This document shows positions 6,373-9,107 of a stretch of DNA of 9,107 bases, in pieces. This DNA comes from Bacillota bacterium (GTDB taxonomy: Bacteria; Bacillota; Clostridia; Lutisporales; Lutisporaceae). The stretch covers positions 1 to 9,107 of the forward strand of contig JAEXXN010000256.1 of NCBI GenBank assembly GCA_023405875.1, written 5' to 3'. Numbering within the stretch: position 1 is the first letter of the stretch; each line of letters opens with the position of its first letter. A program made the translations under genes and the position numbers. The notes below the pieces were generated by a model, which saw only the letters and a program-made list of their open reading frames with translations, made no database searches and was not told the DNA's origin.

Positions 6373-6807
6373 TCAATCACCTGCTTTCAACTCTACTTCC
6401 ATAACAATTTCAGTACCCTTTCCTACCACTGATTTCATATTGAATCTATCAGAGCATTTTTTCATATTAGGCAGGCCCATTCCGGCGCCAAAGCCCATCT
6501 CTCTTACTTTTTCAGTAGCAGTGGAATAGCCCTCCTGCATTGCAAGCTCCATATCGGCAATCCCCGGACCCCTGTCATTTGCTGTTATTTTGATAAAATC
6601 AGGCGTAACCTCAAGGATGATCTGTCCTCCCAGGGAATGAATGACTACATTCATCTCCGCCTCGTAGGTAGCAATGGAAATTTTCCTTATGATCCCGGAA
6701 TCAATACCTAACTGCCTCAGAACCTTTTTTATATTGCTGGAGGCTTCTCCCGCACGAACAAAATCATCCTTCTCTACTTCAAATACATATTTGATATCTT
6801 CCATCAC
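6373..6807 (-). CDS. RsbW/RsbT-like GHKL serine-kinase (anti-sigma-type) protein
   Basis: The protein has 144 residues, the normal size of a stand-alone RsbW/SpoIIAB/RsbT-type GHKL kinase. Visible are the N box (YEAEMNVVIHS, N53), the G1 box (ANDRGPGI, D78), the G2 box (GFGAGMGLPNM, 105-115) and a late GKGTEI. There is no membrane segment. Relatives phosphorylate STAS-domain antagonists or bind sigma factors; no STAS protein, PP2C phosphatase or sigma factor is encoded in the window, so partners would be elsewhere. It is coupled to the hydrogenase-like gene (TGA, one base, ATG), which suggests the two proteins work together. Two starts are possible: the GTG at 6807, seven bases from GGAGG, or the ATG at 6804, ten bases away. 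They differ by one residue. Confidence 0.87.
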   Translation of the reverse strand: MMEDIKYVFEVEKDDFVRAGEASSNIKKVLRQLGIDSGIIRKISIATYEAEMNVVIHSLGGQIILEVTPDFIKITANDRGPGIADMELAMQEGYSTATEKVREMGFGAGMGLPNMKKCSDRFNMKSVVGKGTEIVMEVELKAGD

Positions 6808-6842
6808 ATTTATTCCTCCAATTAGTTGATACCGCTGTTCCC

Positions 6843-7193
6843 CTAGTCTATCCTGACTCCTTCAAGCCCGTTGCTGTAAAGCTTTCCCGAAGCCGTATAC
6901 ATGGTATCTTTGGTTGAAAGCATTACAATATTATTCTCCATAGCCAATTCTATAATTTCCATTTCCGGTTTTTTACCCCTGACAAAAACGATTGCGCTAA
7001 GATCAGCCATTTCTGCCGTTCTTACCACCTGTTGGTTGATAAGACCTGTAAGAAGCAGGGTCTTTCCTTTTACAAAAGCCAGTACATCGCTCATCAAATC
7101 GGAACCGAAGGCAGTTGAAACCTCATTCTCCATATGTTGATCACCACATAGCACATCCGCATTCAATATCCTTTTGACCTCTGATATTTTCAT
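6843..7193 (-). CDS. DRTGG-domain protein (second of two)
   Basis: This 116-residue cytosolic single-domain protein has the DRTGG-type pattern: an N-terminal KISEVKRILNADVLCG segment, then TAFGSDLMSDVLAFVKG, a TGL/QQVVRTAEM helix, SAIVFVRGK, and a last strand-helix IVMLSTKDTMYTASG. It differs clearly from the other DRTGG protein of the cluster, so the two look like ancient paralogues rather than a recent duplication. It has a single cysteine and no Fe-S motif. The ATG at 7193 has GAGGGGG about seven bases upstream. It lies 25 bases after the SPOR-domain gene and 35 bases before the RsbW-like gene. The ligand and role are unknown; its position next to the kinase suggests part of a signalling relay. 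Confidence 0.78.
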   Translation of the reverse strand: MKISEVKRILNADVLCGDQHMENEVSTAFGSDLMSDVLAFVKGKTLLLTGLINQQVVRTAEMADLSAIVFVRGKKPEMEIIELAMENNIVMLSTKDTMYTASGKLYSNGLEGVRID

Positions 7194-7218
7194 AAAAAAT
7201 CCCCCTCATGTATATGTT

Positions 7219-8034
7219 TCATTGAACAGGCCACTTCTTGGAAAACTCCTCTGAATACTCCCTGTATGCCTCTATCTGACTCATCAGTCCGCTCTGTATC
7301 CTGTAGGAATTTTTCCCGTCATCAAGCTCATGCTTAAGCACTTCCTGAAGCATAAGTACAAAATTGTTCCTTAAAAGCTCCTGTTCCCTTGATACAGTTA
7401 CTTCTTCAGCATATCCCAGATATCTTTTAAGCTTTTCCTCACCACTTTCAATTTCTGTAATAATCGGCAAGATATCCATCTTCGACTGTACAGCGATTTC
7501 AACACTCAGCCGGGCTTTTGCCTCTGAAATTTCCCAAATCAGCTTGTCCGTAGCCTGTACCAGTTGTATAAATGCATTATCTCTTTCATTATATTTCAGG
7601 CTGAAACCATGAAGCCTTGTTACTGATACTCCTGCATCAGCCTTTTGTCCAATATTGGCTATTATCCTTTCTGCTTGCTCCAGGCTGGTAAAGGTACCAT
7701 ATATTACTTTGTAGCCGGCTTCCTCCAAAATAAAGCCGTTAAGCTTTTTATTCCTGATGCTTTTCAGGTATTTCCCGGCTTCTGCAAGACTTGCCGAGCT
7801 TTTTAGCTCCACCCTGTAGAAGTCCCTGCCTTCTATTTCATAACTATGGCTGAATACGGCATTACTGCTCTGGTATTCAGATTCTGCCTGAGCATCGATA
7901 CTGCTGTTACTGTCATACATGCTCATTAAAAGAAAAGAAGCGGCAACTGTAAACAACGGGACAATCAAAAGAAACAGAAAAAGAACTCTTTTTCTGATTT
8001 TATTCCTTTTCATTTTTCTTTCGTATCTCGTCAT
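7219..8034 (-). CDS. Membrane-anchored SPOR-domain protein
   Basis: The protein has 271 residues. A very basic N-terminus (about 1-16, rich in K/R) is followed by one hydrophobic segment (about 17-39), predicting a single membrane anchor with the rest outside the cell. Residues 72-128 resemble a SPOR domain: FYRVELKSSASLAEAGKYL, then YKVIYGTFTSLEQAERI, the usual strand-helix repeat ending in a G-x-F-x-S-x-x-x-A pattern. SPOR domains bind glycan strands lacking stem peptides at division or spore septa. The remaining 140 residues are charged and helical, without a domain I recognise. The ATG at 8034 has GGGGTGG 11 bases upstream. TTG codons at 8040 and 8067 are alternatives, adding 2 or 11 residues. 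It is the first gene of the minus-strand block, so it may share a transcript with the hydrogenase regulators. Confidence 0.78.
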   Translation of the reverse strand: MTRYERKMKRNKIRKRVLFLFLLIVPLFTVAASFLLMSMYDSNSSIDAQAESEYQSSNAVFSHSYEIEGRDFYRVELKSSASLAEAGKYLKSIRNKKLNGFILEEAGYKVIYGTFTSLEQAERIIANIGQKADAGVSVTRLHGFSLKYNERDNAFIQLVQATDKLIWEISEAKARLSVEIAVQSKMDILPIITEIESGEEKLKRYLGYAEEVTVSREQELLRNNFVLMLQEVLKHELDDGKNSYRIQSGLMSQIEAYREYSEEFSKKWPVQ

Positions 8035-8058
8035 ATTCAATATAACCACCCCAAAATA

Positions 8059-8080
8059 ATTATACAATACAGCAATTATA
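8059..8080 (-). promoter_or_regulatory. Candidate -10 elements for the minus-strand block
   Basis: Two perfect TATAAT hexamers occur on the minus strand, at 8080-8075 and 8064-8059, upstream of the SPOR-gene start. Neither has a convincing -35 at 16-18 bases, and the region is AT-rich, so either could be chance. One is needed if the SPOR gene heads this block, because the next gene upstream is on the other strand. Confidence 0.3.
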
Positions 8081-8145
8081 AAAAGAATATAAATATTGAA
8101 TTTACCGTAGAAAAATACCGATAAAGTAAATAAGGACCTTAATTG

Positions 8146-8174
8146 TTGATATATGTCCCAATTTGTTATAGAAT
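8146..8174 (+). promoter_or_regulatory. Sigma-A-type promoter of the lytic transglycosylase gene
   Basis: TTGATA (8146-8151) and TAGAAT (8169-8174) each match the sigma-A consensus at five of six positions and are separated by exactly 17 bases. The expected RNA start, near 8181, leaves a leader of about 30 bases to the ATG at 8211 with AGGAG at 8197-8201. Confidence 0.6.
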
Positions 8175-8210
8175 ATAGTAAATACTTACCTTATACAGGA
8201 GATGATCAGG

Positions 8211-8753
8211 ATGCCTTCAAATATACTGTCAGGTATTCTCCATGAAAAGCTTTCAGAGATACAAAGCCAGCTTCCGTCCTTTGTCAGGCTTGTGAAGACT
8301 CCCTCCTCAAGCTTTGAAAATGTGCTTGAAGGTGAGCTTGCCAAATCCCCGGATAATAAAACCGGCAAAAGCAGCGATTATGACCGGCTGATTGAGGCTG
8401 CGTCAAAAAAATACAACATCAGCAGCAATATAATAAAGGCTGTGATCAAAGCAGAATCCGGCTTTAATTCCACAGCGGTATCAAGGACCGGTGCCATGGG
8501 ACTCATGCAGCTTATGCCCGGAACTGCGTCGGCCCTGGGAGTTCAGGATGCTTTCGATCCCTCTGAAAACATAGACGGCGGAGTCAGATATCTTAAGGAA
8601 ATGCTGTCTGAGTTCGGCGGCAGCCTTGAGCTTGCACTTGCCGCATATAATGCCGGCCCCAACAGCGTCAAAAAATACGGTGGCATACCTCCCTATGAGG
8701 AAACTCAGAATTACGTAAGGAGCATAATGTCCAACCTGAAAAACAAGGTATGA
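8211..8753 (+). CDS. SLT-family lytic transglycosylase without signal peptide
   Basis: The protein has 180 residues. Residues about 57-175 form a soluble-lytic-transglycosylase (GH23-type) domain that cleaves the glycan chain of peptidoglycan. Motifs are IKAESGFN with catalytic E82, GAMGLMQLMPGTA (94-106), FDPSENIDGGVRYLKEML (115-132) and ALAAYNAGPNSVKKYGG (from 142). The first 55 residues are polar and hold no signal peptide, lipobox or membrane segment, so the export route is unclear. Small clostridial transglycosylases of this type are often flagellum- or spore-related, which is only a suggestion here. The ATG at 8211 has AGGAG nine bases upstream. The ATG at 8202 directly abuts that site and is unlikely. 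The gene is transcribed away from the SPOR-domain gene; both deal with peptidoglycan. It ends inside a hairpin terminator. Confidence 0.9.
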   Translation: MPSNILSGILHEKLSEIQSQLPSFVRLVKTPSSSFENVLEGELAKSPDNKTGKSSDYDRLIEAASKKYNISSNIIKAVIKAESGFNSTAVSRTGAMGLMQLMPGTASALGVQDAFDPSENIDGGVRYLKEMLSEFGGSLELALAAYNAGPNSVKKYGGIPPYEETQNYVRSIMSNLKNKV

Positions 8754-8779
8754 CACTTCTGTCATACCATTTCTTTTTT
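8747..8779. terminator. Bidirectional Rho-independent terminator between convergent genes
   Basis: GGTATGAC (8747-8754) and GTCATACC (8761-8768) form a perfect 8-bp stem with a six-base loop. On the plus strand it is followed by ATTTC and six T (8774-8779). On the minus strand it is followed by TTG and five T (8743-8739). The stem contains the stop codons of both convergent genes (8751-8753 plus, 8764-8762 minus), so one hairpin probably ends both transcripts. Confidence 0.85.
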
Positions 8780-9107
8780 CATTATAATAAAATCGGCAGC
8801 CAGATTTTTTAGCTGGATATATTGTTCAATAGTCCTGAAATAGCTGAACTCAAGCTTCTGCCAAAAAAACCTTCCTACTTCGTTTCCGCCTATTACACCA
8901 ATAAAGAACCTTTTGACATCATAGCTCTTGTTAAGCATATCGATCAGTGCAATTACAGCTTTTGTGCCTATCCCCTGCCTCTGATGCCTGTTGTCGATAA
9001 GTATGGAGGATATCCACGCTTCTTCGCTGTTTTCGTAATCGATCCTGCCTTTTACTACCCCAACCAGATTCAAAGCCGTACCTTTGTCAAGAAATATGCC
9101 TGTAAAG
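8762..9107 (-). CDS. GNAT-family N-acetyltransferase, 5' end outside window
   Basis: The frame is open to the right edge of the window. Before the TTG at 9073 it reads FTGIFLDKGTA, in line with a GNAT beta strand, so that TTG is internal and the start lies beyond 9107. The visible 114 residues include the acetyl-CoA-binding motif A, ISSILIDNRHQRQGIGTKAV, with the R/Q-x-x-G-x-G core (RQGIGT), and the C-terminal half with N-x-x-x-x-R-F-F and the following strand. The acceptor substrate cannot be told from sequence; small GNATs modify proteins, polyamines, antibiotics or other amines. It converges on the transglycosylase gene, sharing a hairpin terminator, and does not belong to the hydrogenase block. 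Confidence 0.85.
   Translation of the reverse strand, partial: FTGIFLDKGTALNLVGVVKGRIDYENSEEAWISSILIDNRHQRQGIGTKAVIALIDMLNKSYDVKRFFIGVIGGNEVGRFFWQKLEFSYFRTIEQYIQLKNLAADFIIMKKEMV

Noticed and set aside
9071..9073. TTG as start of the acetyltransferase
   Set aside because: The frame continues open to the window edge with strand-like GNAT sequence, and no ribosome binding site precedes the TTG.
1..9107. CRISPR arrays, tRNA/rRNA genes, insertion sequences, riboswitches
   Set aside because: I saw no spaced direct repeats, no transposase motifs, and no cloverleaf or known riboswitch pattern on either strand.

Overview
The window looks like chromosome from an anaerobic, fermentative Clostridia (Firmicutes), probably close to the Acetivibrio/Ruminiclostridium group. 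The support is strong AGGAGG ribosome binding sites, a DUF3189 gene, and a gene order (small regulators, NuoE-like, GHKL ATPase, thioredoxin-like ferredoxin, NuoF-like) that I recall from clostridial [FeFe]-hydrogenase loci. The taxonomic placement is inference.

Most of the window is one long minus-strand block, read from right to left. It starts with a membrane-anchored SPOR-domain protein (8034-7219). Next come a DRTGG-domain protein (7193-6843), an RsbW-like GHKL kinase (6807-6373), a sensory-type [FeFe]-hydrogenase-like protein with an extra C-terminal Fe-S domain (6371-5085), a second DRTGG protein (5071-4736) and a PHP-domain phosphoesterase (4734-4018). A 197-bp AT-rich gap with a candidate promoter and dyad follows. 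The redox module comes last: NuoE-like (3820-3350), an orphan GHKL ATPase (3341-2778), a thioredoxin-like ferredoxin (2776-2408), and, after a 99-bp gap with a palindrome, the NuoF/HydB-like flavoprotein (2308-515). A strong minus-strand terminator (464-500) closes the block directly after NuoF.

The flanks are a 3' fragment of a DUF3189 gene on the plus strand at the left edge (1-492), a plus-strand lytic transglycosylase with a good sigma-A promoter (8211-8753), and a 5'-truncated GNAT acetyltransferase on the minus strand at the right edge (8762-9107). The last two converge on a hairpin that holds both stop codons.

Working model: NuoE and NuoF form the NAD(H)-oxidising part of an electron-bifurcating [FeFe]-hydrogenase (HydC and HydB). 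The second half of the locus would be a signalling module in which the hydrogenase-like protein senses H2 or ferredoxin redox state and passes this to the GHKL, DRTGG and PHP proteins. The most notable point is an absence. The catalytic HydA gene expected after NuoF is not there, and the operon terminator and a convergent gene occupy the place. The only H-cluster-like protein in the window lacks the usual proton-relay cysteine.
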